Source: Notolepis coatsorum
Taxonomy: Eukaryota > Chordata > Actinopteri > Aulopiformes > Paralepididae
NCBI GenBank assembly: GCA_963971535.1
Contig: OZ020593.1
Span: forward strand, 14,127,057 to 14,191,056
Length of the DNA: 64,000 nt
Direction: 5' to 3'
The notes below the pieces were generated by a model, which ran no database searches, had not been told where the DNA came from, and was given only the letters and a program-made list of their open reading frames with translations. Below, piece after piece: positions 44,031 to 56,814 of the stretch. Position 1 is the first letter of the stretch. The number at the start of each line of letters is the position of its first letter. Made by a program: the position numbers and the translations under genes.

Positions 44031-45236
44031 TATTTTTTGTATCTACTTTTTCTCCCCATTTTCTATTTTTCTCCCATCCCAATTTCGTATTATCCAATTC
44101 TACCCTCCCCTGTCTCGAACGTTGCTAGACCATGCCTCCCACTGGTCGGCTGCAGTGAGGACCAAGCCTTGCATCACGTGTCCCCTCCGGTACACAAGGA
44201 GGCAGCCTGTCGCATCTTTTCACCTGCACAGCGCAATCTCTCAGCGGCGAGGAGTAACGCGTGGGAGGCTAACGCTGCCCCCGATGCTTCCTGATTCTGC
44301 TGTACAGGCGCACCAACCGACCTGTAGGAGTCGCTGTCCACGACGTCCGATCCCCACCCACCGGCTTTCCCACCCTCTAATCAGGCCATGTGAGCGGATC
44401 GGAGCGTGAGCGGCGCGGGGAGCGGAGCGGGCGGTTTTGACGTGAGCGAGGAGTGGGTTTTAAAATGGGTCGGCGCGACGTCCGGAGCGAGAGTTCTCCT
44501 CCGCTCCAATCCACTCCGGGACGCTGCCTCACACAGTGGTTTAACACTGATGTAATAATATACATGTAGTACAATGCCAAAGCAACAGATGGCGATGTAC
44601 AAACATGAAGGCCATTTTCAACCAATGAGAATTGAGAAGGGTGAACCTGTGATATCCTGTTCAGGCTTCACTCCTCCTCCGTCACTCACTCCTGTTAGAA
44701 AAGTATCGACGCCATTGTTGTTGTCGTTAGCTTACATGCTAACGTTAATGGCAGCGACCATAGCATTGTGGCTTGGCTAACTATCATCGCTTAATAGAGC
44801 TAGTGAATGGATAAACAACGTTATTTAACATTGCAGAATGGGTACAATTACAATGCTGCTCAATACAAACAATTGTTAAGGGGCCCAGGGGGTGTAGACT
44901 GTTGTAGTTTGAGCTAATTTACACCATGCTCCAAAAAACAAAAACAAAAAAAGCCGAGCGATCTGGCGCGGGGAGCGGGGAGCGCTCGATTCAAGGTGAG
45001 GGAGCGGAGAGCGACTTGGGGGCGGGGTCAACATGAGCGATTAGCGGAGCGGACCAAGCTTTAAAGAGCGGATTTCTCGGCCGCGCCGATCCGCTCACGT
45101 GGCCTGCCTCTAATACTGGCAATTGTATTAGTATGAACGACCAGCCAAGCCGGAAGCAACGCCGAGAGCTGGGCTCAAACCCAGCATCTCCTGCGTTAGT
45201 GGCGAGCGCATTGCCCACTGCGCCACTTAGCCGCTC
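44031..45236 (-). mobile_element. tRNA-derived SINE (minus), split by a hAT element
   Basis: On the minus strand the head has GGCTAAGTGGCGCAGTGGG and GGGTTTGAGCCCAGC, then a body matching the plus-strand copy at 45655-46132 (AGCCAATCAACC/GGTGAAAAG and CACACATGTG-type words). It is broken by the hAT copy 44382-45106, with a CCTCTAAT duplication at each side. Confidence 0.8.
44382..45106. mobile_element. Non-autonomous hAT element, copy 2
   Basis: The same family as 7939-8678: ends CAGGCCATGTGAGCGG and CCGCTCACGTGGCCTG, and a perfect 8-bp duplication CCTCTAAT (44374-44381 and 45107-45114). The interior aligns throughout with copy 1, including the (ATTC)-retroposon scrap (44818-44884). Confidence 0.93.
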
Positions 45237-45654
45237 GTATCTTCAAACTATATCTGAAATAAAACCTCCTTACGGTATTTTACTATTATGTAAATCTACT
45301 ATGCACTATGTTACTACCTACTATGCTAATGATGTCTATACTACTATGCACTCAGAGTGTAACACTCAAGTTCGATAAAGTTTGATGAACAATCTTACTT
45401 ACTTAGCTGCCAGAGTTGTAGCTGTAGTTGTAGTTGTACACAACTTGTACAGTAAGTCCGTTTGGATGAAAGCGTTCAGCTAAATGACCGCTTCTGGGTC
45501 TCAGAAAAACAAGTAAGATGTCATTCTTTTCAATAATCTTTCCATAGCCTGAAGTCGTTTGTAGTACAGGTCCAAATTTTATAAAAAAGTCCCACGGAAA
45601 ATTAGTGTTTTAGAAAGGTTTTGGTAATGTGTGTACCGGTCAAAATACAGTGTG

Positions 45655-46132
45655 ATAAGGGCGGCTAGGTGGTGTAGTGGGCAAGGCACTCGCCACTAGT
45701 GCAGGAGATGCTGGGTTCGAGCCCAGCTCTCAGCGTTGCTACCAGCTTAGCTGGTCGTTCATACTAACACAATTGGCAGTATTAGGGGGTGGGAAAACTG
45801 GTGGGCGGGTCCTGGTCGTTGTAAACAACGACTCCTACAGTTCGGTCGGGGCACCTGCTCAGCGAGGAAAAGGATCTAAGGGGAGGGTAGTGTGATCCTT
45901 CCACACGTTACACCCTCTCAGTGAGAGTCCGCGCTGCCAGGTGAAAAGAAGCGGTTGATTGGCTACACATGTGTCGGAGGAAACATGTGATAGCCTCCAC
46001 TCTCCCAGACCGACTGTAGGGGGTAGAGTGCGCAGCGACCAGGAAGGGGATTGGGAATTGGCATAACGACTAACATTGGGATGGGAGAAAGACGGAGGAA
46101 AAAAGAGAAAAAATAAAATAATAATAATAATA
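45655..46132 (+). mobile_element. tRNA-derived SINE, plus strand
   Basis: The head GCGGCTAGGTGGTGTAGTGG (A box) and GGGTTCGAGCCC (B box) are followed by TTAGCTGGTCGTTCATAC, GGTGAAAAGAAGCGG, ATGTGTCGGAGGAAAC and GGGGATTGGGAATTGGC, ending in an A-rich AATAAT tail. It is the intact counterpart of the split copy at 44.0-45.2 kb. Confidence 0.85.
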
Positions 46133-46302
46133 CAGTGTGATTATCCTAAATGGCCGTCCGCTGCCATTCATTCAAGTCAAAACAATGGACTTCTTCGTCC
46201 TTTACAATGGGTTTTACAATGTTTGCTTGCAACGATGAGCCTTATTGTAGCAGTGCTCTCAGTCTACAAACCAGACATATTTGCCAGTTTCACATGCATG
46301 TA

Positions 46303-46345
46303 AACAAACAAACAAACAAACAAACAAACAAACAAACAAACAAAC
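46303..46345. repeat. (AAAC)n microsatellite
   Basis: About ten AAAC/CAAA units. Confidence 0.95.
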
Positions 46346-46753
46346 AGAGAAACACAGATGCACACAAAAACACAAATTATATTTTTGATTTCATGGCCAT
46401 TGTGGGGCTAATTGGTGAAGTTTATCGGTCTTGATTTCACAGCATTTCTCTGTGAACCGGTGAGTCATCTGGGACACAATCATGAAACATTTCTGGAGGA
46501 GACTGGCTGGCCTTGGGGCTTACATTACCGGCACTAACACACAGACACACACACACACATACACACACACTGCGTGGTGTCTTCTGCAGAGTACAACACA
46601 GAGCCTTTCATCTATACACTGTCGACAGAATATTGTGCAGTCATTGCACAACACTTTTAGCACATTTCCTGGATTACTGAAGCCACTGGAATAACAAGAA
46701 GAATCCACAACACACTTTCTTCAATCCCCAGATCAAATCAACATGCATAGGCT

Positions 46754-48045
46754 CATCAGCGTATTTAGACCACTATCAGTAGGGCACGTGCCCTACTGAT
46801 GATCATCTGTGCCCCACTGATTAAAAAAGATTTTTTTTTTTTTTTTTTTTGTTTTTTTTTTTCCCTTTTTTAACATGATCAAATTATCATTTAACATGAT
46901 CAAATAATTATTATAATATTTTTTACTTCGCTTTGAAATATTATAGTGAAATATTTTGCACTGCATTTATCTTGTTGAAATCCTCCAACAGGCTCTTTTT
47001 TGTAAGTTGACTGGTTTGCACACCAATAATACAGTGCAATAATAGAATAGTAGAATAGATAGTAAAATTATGCAATAGAATGGCCAGAGTAAAATAGTGC
47101 TACAGTACAATCAACAGCAGGGTGTATTAGAAGGCTATGAAGAGGTACGTTTTTAGCTTATTTCTGAAAATATTAAGAGATCTAGCTTCCCTAATGTCCA
47201 TAGGTAGTGTGTTCCATAACTTTGGTGCATAGTTAGCAAAGGCTGCATCCCTGATTTTCTTTAGACTGTGGCTTGGAACCTTCAATATACCAGTAGTAGA
47301 TGATCGCAATGTTTATACTTTGTATATAAGGAGGAGGACCTTGAAATCAATTCTAAATGTTACCAGAAGCCAGTGTAGGTTACTTACTTGTAACTTCGGG
47401 TTTGATCCAAGGAGTAAGTTGCCCCATATTGCTCTGTAACATTTCTCTTTTTGTTATAGGACCGACTAGTAGGATTTCAGTTTTGCCCTCATTTAATTTT
47501 AGGAAGTTGTTCGTCATCCAATTTGTTTATTGCTAAGAGACAGGCGGAAATGGAGTTTATAGCTGTGTGATCATTTGGTTCAGCGGAGATGTACAATTGT
47601 GTGTCATCTGCGTAACTATGGAAACATACATTGTGCTTTCTAATGATGTCTCAATGTTCAATGTTCAATGCAATGTTCAATGCAAGTAAAGCACTTTAAA
47701 CTTTAAGTATGACTAAATGCTTTCTTGACTATATATATAGTAACTGTTCCAAAATGCATAGATTTCTATGTATTTTAGGGGTTTGGGTGGCTAGCTCTTT
47801 TTAATATAAATGTCAGATTGTTTTATTTATTTCATAGATTTCTATGCATTTCAGGAGTTTGGGGGGCTGGCTCCCCAAAATAATTAAATAACATAACCCT
47901 AACCTAACCCTAAAACCGAAATAAAGTTAAAAAAAAAATAGTTACAAAATCCACCCATTTTCGCCCACAAACCGGCCACATTTTTTTCATAGTTTTTGGT
48001 GCCCTTCTGTGCCCTACTGAAGTGCTGGGTCTAGATACGCCCCTG
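46754..48045. mobile_element. hAT-like element with 8-bp duplication
   Basis: The left end CATCAGCGTATTTAGACC and the right end GGTCTAGATACGCCCCTG are inverted and are flanked by CATAGGCT (46746-46753 and 48046-48053). Both subterminal regions contain GTAGGGCAC-type motifs (CAGTAGGGCACGTGCCCTAC on the left). A minus-strand LINE fragment lies inside (47110-47310). Confidence 0.87.
47110..47310 (-). pseudogene. LINE ORF2 C-terminal fragment, minus
   Basis: A 60-codon frame reads RSSTTGILKVPSHSLKKI, AFANYAPKLWNTLPMDIR and FRNKLKTYLF, the standard C terminus of L2/CR1-type LINEs. The adjacent 47.4-47.7 kb contains further LINE-like text (for example TTTTGCCCTCATTTAATTTT). Confidence 0.75.
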
Positions 48046-48080
48046 CATAGGCTTCAGACATCATGGAGGTTCAGCATGGT

Positions 48081-48083
<3 letters not shown>

Positions 48084-48126
<43 letters not shown>
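48084..48126. repeat. (CA)n microsatellite
   Basis: Pure CA run. Confidence 0.95.
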
Positions 48127-48129
<3 letters not shown>

Positions 48130-48294
48130 CACGCACTTTTTAGATTAGATTAGATTCAAATGTACTGTCAATCATCATGCAGCACAAGTACAGGACAACA
48201 AAAATAAGTTTGGCATCCGATCAGAGTGCAAATGTAACAGTAAAGTGTAATATACAATGTGCAGGTGATTCGACTGGATATAAGAAATATAAAC

Positions 48295-48660
48295 TATGAA
48301 TGAATGAATGAATGAAAACTTTATTTAACAGATTGCAGAATGGGTACAATACAGTACGGCTCAATACATACAATTGTTAAGGGGATGCAGACCTGAGAAA
48401 GACGTTTGTCTTGTTTCCATCAGGGTCCCCCATTTTCAATTCATATAGACATATATGACATACATGACATACAGATAGTCAGTACTGCTACATCTATACA
48501 TTTATGACATACCAGATTTGCAAATACAGTACTGTTTGTGATACAGAAGGAGTCAAGAAAAGGGAGTATATACATTTGACGTAGAAACTGTACATTGGAG
48601 GAGGTTGGGTGGGGGGGGTTGGGTACATTGGGATATTGACAACCATACTGGGTAATTTAC
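48295..48660 (-). mobile_element. (ATTC)n-tailed retroposon, minus strand
   Basis: Minus-strand copy with tail (GAAT)n, AAAACTTTATTTAACAGATT, ATACAGTACGGCTCAATACA and further 5' text TTTGACGTAGAAACTGTACA. Among the longest copies in the window. Confidence 0.85.
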
Positions 48661-50019
48661 ATTGGAGGTGGTTGGGGGGGGGGGGGGGGGCCGGGGGGCA
48701 CACTGTATAAACAAGTAACACTGTACATTGAGGGGGGGGGGAGGAGACACTGTACAAACAAACACAATTGTACATTGAACTATTGACTATGAGTGAGTGA
48801 TATACTGAGTTGTCAGTTGTATGTATGTACAGAGTTGTAGCACAGTGATACAGGTATAAAGACACTATATGGTAGTAAGTCGTACCGATACCGTATAGAT
48901 ATAGTATCTACAGATATGTAAAAAGGGTTACATGCAGATATGCACAGGTGTGGATAAATATATACGGTAAGACTAAATATATAAATATATACTGTATACA
49001 CGGTGTATATACAGCATAATTGTACATACTACCATACAGAGTTATATGGGTTATATATGCGGGTGTTTAAGTAGATATATACGGTAGAATAATTAAATCA
49101 CGCACGCCCACTCCCATCCACTTAGCCCGATACCTTTTCCTTCATGGAAAGCGTCGAGGGGATTTATTTAGCATTGGATTTCTCCACACACATCGCAATC
49201 GTTTCAACAATTGACTTTAATCATTGTCAGAATTGATGCAGCGCTACCACCAGCGTGCAGCTGCTTAGCCAAACCTCGTTGCGAGATAAATAAAAAACCT
49301 GATCGGGGGGGAAAGGAAGGGGGGGGGGGGGGGGGGGATACGGGAAAATTGACTGACGGCGGTAGAGACGATAATATAGGCTCCCCGGTGATCAATTACA
49401 TTCGACGCAAGTCAATGGGAGAGAGACGTGGAAAAAAGCATCTTTCATCACCAGCCGGCGTGTTCGAGACACACGCATAACTAACCGGTAAGAGCGGAAT
49501 ATTACGGAACAACAGCTTTCCTAACAGCGTGGCAATCAGGAAATCAATTATGAAACCTATACCGCCGTCCTGACGCGCGAAATAAAATAACTGGCCGTCT
49601 TGATATCCACAGAGGTATTTCCACTCTGCGGCATATGGAGCGGATGAGACCGCGCCGCATTGATGTCGTAATAACAATGCCAATCAATGCGCTTATTAGT
49701 GTCTATCCCCCATGCGGCATTATAGCGAATCAGGCGCTAAACTGAATTAGGACAGTGAATTAAAGCCTACGGTATATGCAGCATATCCCCCTATTCTCAC
49801 CGTACCAGATTTCTACAGATTGTAATCAGTAGAGGAATATATAGGCCATTATCCACTAGAGGGAGAGTACAAAACAAAAGGCATTTCAGTAAACATTTAT
49901 GCAAATATATGCACACTTTCTAGTTATACTGCACAAAGTAAATGTTTGATAGGACTGTATGTGTCATTATCTCCACCAGGCAGAAGCCCGTGGGGGGGGG
50001 GGGTCATGCAATCGGTTCG

Positions 50020-50088
<69 letters not shown>

Positions 50089-50540
50089 TGCGTGTGTGTG
50101 TGTGTGTGCAGATCATCTCAGCTAATTACAGGGCCGATTGGGACGAGGCGTCGCTCATAGGGTAACAGCGGGCAAGGGACCTGGTTTCCGGAATATTTCT
50201 CAGATCGGTCAACACCAAGTAAATAAATACATTTCCCTCATTGTCCATTGAAATACATATTAAAACCGTTAAACCTTTTGAGCGCAAGAGGACGACACAG
50301 GTTCGCTGGTCAGCAGCTCCCTGGCATCTGTTTACAACATGCCACGGTGAAGCTATTGTCATCGATATACCTATGTGTTCAAAACGTCCCTCGTGCCGCA
50401 GTGCAGAGGCCGACGAATCAAAGCGCCGGCTTATGTTTGCCCCACCCCCTACACTTACAGTAAGCCCCGCCTAGAATGTAGGCCTTCCTGTTGGAGGTTT
50501 GCGCTCTACTGAGCACATCTTTCTAGTTCCGGTTTGTCAC
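48661..50540. other. No gene; G-runs, AT-rich repeat and GT tract
   Basis: Poly-G runs at 48677, 49319 and 49990. The segment 48890-49090 (GTATATACAGCATAATTGTA-like) is related to 54170-54330. A GT tract spans 50023-50108. I recognise no coding sequence or exon. Confidence 0.5.
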
Positions 50541-50849
50541 GTTGCCGGGTAACCGTTCACGTAAATGTCACAGGAAATCACTTCTGAAAGCCGACTGTAC
50601 TGTATCTCAGCAGTGTGTTTCCCACATAATTCTCCACAACTCCAACAACTGAAAATGACAACTTCCATACATAGTCAACCCAAAGCTGGGTGCTATTTTC
50701 TAGAGGAAACACTAGTTTCTTGCATTTTGAGTTTGTTTCCATTGGTTCTTTGTACAGATGCCACTCAGGATCAGTTAGGACATCAGTGTGGGCAGGACCC
50801 CGTTTTGATCATTTGTGTGGCTTGATAAATGTCGCTGTCAATGTAACTT

Positions 50850-50945
50850 AACCCTTTCACTGCCACACTACAGAAGGTTAACCCTTTCACTGCCACACTA
50901 CAGAAGGTTAACCCTTTTACTATCACACTACCGGCGGTTACTATG
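50850..50945. repeat. GGTTAACCCTTTCACTGC motif, locus 2
   Basis: Three tandem units TTAACCCTTTCACTGCCACA plus CTACAGAAGG, the third with TTTTACTATCACACTACCGG. Same repeat as 0.9 kb and 59.8 kb. Confidence 0.9.
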
Positions 50946-50999
50946 CTACTCAACCCATCTCGCTGTGCGCAGGTCTGCAAGAAAATACAATCGTACCCA

Positions 51000-51000
<1 letters not shown>

Positions 51001-51098
<98 letters not shown>
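51001..51098. repeat. (TTA)n microsatellite
   Basis: About 32 ATT units. Confidence 0.97.
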
Positions 51099-51409
51099 CA
51101 TTAAATGAAAATCAAAGTGCGGTGGTCAATGTTGATTTTGCGGCCTACCGCCACAAATAGATCAATGTCTGGGAAGCGCTGGGAGGGCAGATTGTTTGAA
51201 GGTTGCAGGAGGCAACTAGAAAGGTGTGCTCAGTAGAGTGCAAATCTCCACCAGGCAGTATGCCGGACACACGAAAGAAACACTACTGTAGCATGCTAAC
51301 AGTAACAAACACACAGACCGACAGACACACCGACCGACAGACACACTGATCGCTCTCCAATTATAGCTAGCATTAGCATGCTAACGCTAGACGGTAAAAA
51401 GGATTGCAG

Positions 51410-51570
51410 GAAGCATAGGAAGGGTGTTAGGAAGCATAGGAAGAATGTCAGGAAGCATAGGAAGGATGTTAAGAAGCATATGAAGGATGTTAGGAAGCAT
51501 AGGAAGGGTGATACGGTATGAAGCATATGAAGGATGATATAAAGCATATGAAGCATGTTAGAAACAGCTT
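51410..51570. repeat. ~28-bp GGAAGCATAGGAAGGRTGTTA tandem repeat
   Basis: Imperfect units of GAAGCATAGGAAGGATG in tandem, decaying to GAAGCATATGAAGGATG. Confidence 0.8.
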
Positions 51571-51875
51571 CCAAGCACACATTCCAATGAACAATGGTGA
51601 GAAATAATTCACGCCTAAATGTCTTTAATGCATAGGTATAGCAATGGCAATAGGTTCACTATGGCATCTCCCTGGTGCCAGGGGTGTAACGGTATATAAC
51701 TGAATATCTATTTGAATGGACAATGATTGAAATTAATTCAAATAAAATACGTGTCGTTGACCTATTTGAAAAATATTCAGCGAGTCACATCCCTGGCCTG
51801 CTATAACTGTGTTAACAAGTAACTAGTAACAAGTTTCCTCCTCCACGGCCTTGTAGAGATTAGCTCCGGAGAGAG

Positions 51876-51923
51876 ACACACGCACGCACACACATGCATG
51901 CACGCACGCACGCACGCACGCAC

Positions 51924-52001
<78 letters not shown>
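51876..52001. repeat. (CA)n/(GCAC)n microsatellite
   Basis: A GCAC-rich start followed by about 70 bp of CA. Confidence 0.95.
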
Positions 52002-52004
<3 letters not shown>

Positions 52005-52256
52005 TAACAGAGTTGATTGTGATTCCACTTGTCAAGGTAATTAAGACCCAATAGAATGGCGTTTAATTGGTCTATGGATTCTTATTGGTTGGTGGGCGTT
52101 TCCTTGTGAGCTACTACGCAAGTGTCCACGTTACAGTGGCATCATTAGTTACCCGAGGAATGAGCCTGTGGTAGGTTCACATACACCCAGAATTTAATAG
52201 GAATATTATTCCTAAATGTTTAACTCTCACTACTAGTTGGAATTATTAGTGTAGGC

Positions 52257-52674
52257 TAGGGTTGGGTACCGTTCACATTTGAACCGGTACCGGTACCTGT
52301 AAATCGATACCGGAACCCAACGGTACCTTTTTTCTGTACTTTAGTCTCTAAAAATGTAATCTACCTACCTCAGTTGTAAAAAAAAAAATCCAAACTTCAA
52401 ATAACCACACTTTCGACAGTTTTCGGCTTGCCATTGCCCCGACTGCTTTGTTGTTGAATCAAGTCAAATCCTAGGTAAGCGTGTATTGTGCGTGTGAACG
52501 TTAACGTGGACATTTTTTTTTTACAAAAAAGTAAAAAAAAATTAAATACTTATTTTTTTACAGTAGCCTACCGAAATGTGGCACCGACGGATCTCACGTG
52601 AATCGGAACTCGGTAGTATACCGACGTGATTCGGTAGGTACCTTTAAAAGTACCTAATTCGATACCCATCCCTA
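52257..52674. mobile_element. Non-autonomous hAT-like MITE (TAGGGTTGGGTACCG ends)
   Basis: Ends TAGGGTTGGGTACCG and CGATACCCATCCCTA, with imperfect 8-bp flanks GTGTAGGC (52249-52256) and TAGTAGGC (52675-52682). The interior has CCGGTACCGGTACC-type palindromes. No transposase. Confidence 0.82.
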
Positions 52675-53004
52675 TAGTAGGCATGTTGAAATTAAACTAT
52701 AGAATGTAGCGACCGTATGGTAAATGATTTAAAATAATAATTCAGTGAGATTGTAACATGCTAGTAAGCTAATGATTCCTAATCCTTCTGTAGTGAGCGG
52801 TGTTTGGGTCTGTGATGAGCCGACTACCTGACTGACCGGGCCATTTTGTGTCCGTTGCCCAGTTCACAGAATAAATCACCCGATACAGAGAAGCAAGTGT
52901 CTGTCTTTTAATTAAAATGACACAACCCAAATGGATAATCTCCCCCGGTGGAGATAATTACAATAATTTATTGTATCATTACACAAATTAGTCCAACTGC
53001 GCCA

Positions 53005-53105
53005 GTGGCACATACATTAGTGGTATTGTACAGGACATTATTTCATATATTAGTGGTGTTGTACAGTAAAGTGTTTCATATATTAGTGGTGTTGTACAGT
53101 ACAGT
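53005..53105. repeat. Three ~36-bp tandem units
   Basis: Units share TTAGTGGTRTTGTACAG and TTTCATATAT. Confidence 0.85.
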
Positions 53106-53168
53106 GGTTCCTAAACATCTTCATGTCACGGACCTCCAAACAAACACAACGGGCAATCCCAGGATTCC

Positions 53169-53224
53169 ATAAGACAAGACAAGACAAGACAAGACAAGAC
53201 AAGACAAGACAAGACAAGACAAGA
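53169..53224. repeat. (AAGAC)n microsatellite
   Basis: About eleven pentamers. Confidence 0.96.
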
Positions 53225-53299
53225 TACGATACAGGTATGAGCATTGGGCAGGGCAATAACGGTCTATACTGACGGGGGTTCTGACCAGGAAGCGTGTAG

Positions 53300-54047
53300 C
53301 TTTATGCCAAGCAAGCAGTGCAAAAATTTACCGTAGTGGCGTGCAGTAATGCGCCTTTCATTTTCCGCCGCCCAGCGCCCAGGTCGCGCGGAAATAGGCT
53401 GTCTATTGCCATTCTCTTTGACAAACTCTAACCTTAACCAGCTCCTTAACAACGCCTAAACTTAACCGTTCTAACCTTAACCAACTCCGAAACAATGCCT
53501 AACCTTAACCTTAACCTTAACCATGCCTAACCTTAACCATAGAAATTATATTGCCATTCTCTTTGACAAACTCTAACCTTAACCAGCTCCTTAACAGCGC
53601 CTAAACTTAACCGTTCTAACCTTAACCAACTCCGAAACAATGCCTAACCTTAACCTTAACCTTAACCATGCCTAACCTTAACCGGCGAAAGAATACACGT
53701 TAAAAAAAAATCACGTTAAAAAATATTTTTGATGGGATTCGAACTCGCCAGCAAACGAGCCATAGGATCCACAGCCATGTGGCCTTGCCAATTGAGCTAT
53801 TGCTAGATACTGAATAAGGGGCGGTGACTTATATATATTGAGCTCCGCTCGTGTCGAACCAAGGCGGGATCTCATGCGCATGCGCGGGCACCTCGCGCGA
53901 GCACGCCGGCGCACGCACGCACCTGAGCGAGCACGCCGCCGCCGGTGCACGCACGGTAGCATTTGTCTGAAAAGAAGGGCGCTTTACCGCACTGGCGTGC
54001 GGTGACGAATGCGGAAGCATTTTTGCACTGCTTGCTTGGCATTAAGG
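53300..54047. mobile_element. MULE-like element, relative of 9.3 and 10.4 kb
   Basis: The left end ATGCCAAGCAAGCAGTGCAA recurs inverted at the right (TTGCACTGCTTGCTTGGCAT, about 54022-54042). The body has two CTAACCTTAACC blocks, ACGTTAAAAAA text, a tRNA-like minus-strand segment (about 53735-53812) and GCATGCGCGGGCACC. No clear duplication was found. It is the most complete copy of this version. Confidence 0.75.
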
Positions 54048-54333
54048 AAAACGCGACCAGCGTCTGAGACGTGGACAAGAAACCTGTCTATACCATTTCT
54101 AGTTTCACTTTCAGCTTAACAAAGTTGCAGTGATTGACAGGTAGTTAGCTTGTTATATTCTGAGGAATGTCCACAGATGTGGATAGATATATATTGTAAG
54201 AATACATATATATATATATATACTGTATGATATATACAGCATTATTGTACAGGTTATCATACTGGGTTATGCGCAGGTGTATAAGTAGGTATATAGAATG
54301 ATTATATGCAGGTATATTCAGACAGATATGGAT

Positions 54334-54339
<6 letters not shown>

Positions 54340-54388
<49 letters not shown>

Positions 54389-54390
54389 TA
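54340..54390. repeat. (AT)n microsatellite
   Basis: Pure AT run preceding the foldback element. Confidence 0.95.
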
Positions 54391-54414
54391 TACTGTACAC
54401 AATTATCAAAACCT

Positions 54415-55470
54415 TACACTCAAGGAGCAAAATATAGGCCCAGATTTGCACCCCTACAATGTCAGCCTCACTTTTTGCAAAACAATACACACAGTGATTT
54501 GCAAAACACTAAACACACTTGCATTACATTAGACACAGAATGTCAAATTACCACACATATGAGCCAATTGGTTAAACACAGCCATCAGATGCACAAACAC
54601 ACCATTGCTTAATTGTAGATACACAATCAGGTTTAAGCACTATAAAAATGCAGCAGGTGAGTTCACCTGTCTTCAACCAAAATGGAAGGAGAGTGAAGTA
54701 CTGTACACAGAGAACGTGAAAATATACAATACATTCACCAAACACTACACAAGACAACCAATGATGCAGACTGATGAAAATATACATTTTCTCCCATTTT
54801 CCCAAATCAGTCAACATGTCAACATGGAGAATCACAACAAAAATTATATTGCCAGATCCAGCTAGGCAAAGAGATATAGTATTTTCTTTTTTTTTTCAAA
54901 AAAAAATTGTGTTACTGTAATTTTAACCTGTAGGCTACTGGATACAGTATTTTATGTTTGTCTGATATTTGCTGAGCTTACAGTGTTATGCACATAGTAG
55001 CATGAAAACTGGGACATGTATTGTTGTGATTCTCCATGTTGAAATGTTGACTGATTTGGTTATATGGAGAGAACATTTATATTTTCATCAGTCTGCATCA
55101 TTGATTTGGGTATATGAAGAGAAAATGTTATTTTTTTCATCAGTCTGCATCATTGATTTGGGTATATGTAGATAAATAAATTATATTTTCATCAGTCTAC
55201 AGCATTGGTCTTGTGTAGTGTTTGGTGAATTTATTGTATATTTGCACATTCTCTGCGTACTTCACTTACAGTACTCTAATCACTGAGAAGTAGAATTGCT
55301 AAATGTGTTTTAGGTTAAGCACAGCAGTGTGTGTAACTGGTTCAAACAGAATTAAGTCATATGAAACGTGTGTCTCATATGGTAACACAATTAGTGTATG
55401 GTTTTGACAAGTGTTTAATTTAGCAAAGGATCTGAGGTGTTCTGATAATTGTGTGTGTGGTTGTGCTAAT
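54415..55470. mobile_element. Large foldback element
   Basis: Left-arm text (GTGAAGTACTGTACACAGAG, AATACATTCACCAAACACTA, CAGACTGATGAAAATATA) recurs inverted on the right (TATTTTCATCAGTCTGCAT, TAGTGTTTGGTGAATTTATT, CTCTGCGTACTTCACTTAC). Sub-blocks of the right arm are repeated three times (CATCAGTCTGCATCATTGAT). No coding capacity; TIR-type non-autonomous element. Confidence 0.75.
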
Positions 55471-55639
55471 TGTGTGTTTTGAAACACCGGGCGCCGTTTT
55501 CAAAATCATGCTTAGGCAATCGAAAAAAAACTGTATTGTGTGTTTCATTATATACATATGTTTCAGTCTTCTCATAAAAAAAAGATTAGATTTTTGGGTC
55601 TTTTCCTGCCTTTGGTCCGCTTTGCATTCACATCTCAAA

Positions 55640-56285
55640 TGAACCGCAGCAGGGTTCACTTGCAAGAGTGAATGAGCTTTCACACCACCCCAAACCAACC
55701 GGACTATCCGAGGTTCGATTAAAGCTTATTATAGAACACTGGACATGGGTATGGATGGCTCCAGGTGCTGCTGCGTTAAAATGCACATCTTCAATATCTG
55801 TACTATTTAAAAGCACAGTGCAGGACACACTCAAAGGTTATCGCACCTCAGAGATGGCAGTGGACATGTATGACAGGACATATGTAATGACATATGTAAT
55901 GGCCTTTGGATTGAGGAACATACTACCAGCCAAAGGAGGAAGCAGAAAAGGATGGACGAGTATGTAGTTGAGTCATCTTGTGGCACAAGCTCAGACCTCA
56001 GCTCAGGAGATCAGCTGAGACAGAGACTGTTCTATCCAGTCGTCGACAGAATGCTGCAAGAGCTTGAGAGCAGGTTCTCATGAGTTGGATAACAACTTAT
56101 GAGAGGCATACAGGCATGTTATCCAGCCTCAGACCAGTTTCTCTCAGTGGAATTGCTGCAACCCCTCGCCACACATTACAATATCCAACTATTGCCAGAG
56201 GAGATCACAGTTGCAAAGTGTTTCCTCATGGTCAGGACAGGCAGAGATGCAGTCCCTACTATCCAAAGTGTCTTTTCCCTCCTGG
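55640..56285 (+). pseudogene. hAT transposase C-terminal fragment
   Basis: Translated pieces (LRQRLFYPVVDRMLQELE, then ATHYNIQLLPEEITVAKC) match the C-terminal hAT transposase block found in TTF/ZMYM-type vertebrate hAT proteins. Two stops after the first block (near 56080) and a run-on into an (ATA)n tract end it. Upstream (55640-55940) there may be an earlier segment in another frame. Confidence 0.6.
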
Positions 56286-56513
<228 letters not shown>

Positions 56514-56814
56514 CATTTGATTTATAAGGCGCCTTTCAGGACACTAAAAAAAAGTCCACACGGTGAATGAAAAAATTATAGGATCAAATGAAAACTACTT
56601 ACTAAAAATGTTTAAAAGTACTAAAAACCAACAAAAAATAGCAAACACTAACAAACATTCAGCACAGACAATGGGGATGCTGACATCTAAAAAAAAAATT
56701 AAAAAATAAAAAAAATTTAAACTATCTTTTTTTTTTTTTTTTTTTTTTTAGATCCGGGGCTAGGAGAAAAACATCACGTCGGAAGCCCAGGGCTAACGAC
56801 GCCACTGAGTGAAA

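Noticed and set aside
46785-46850. Hammerhead-type ribozyme (CTGATGA motif)
   Set aside because: Only the CTGATGA word is present; the GAAA partner and flanking stems are missing.
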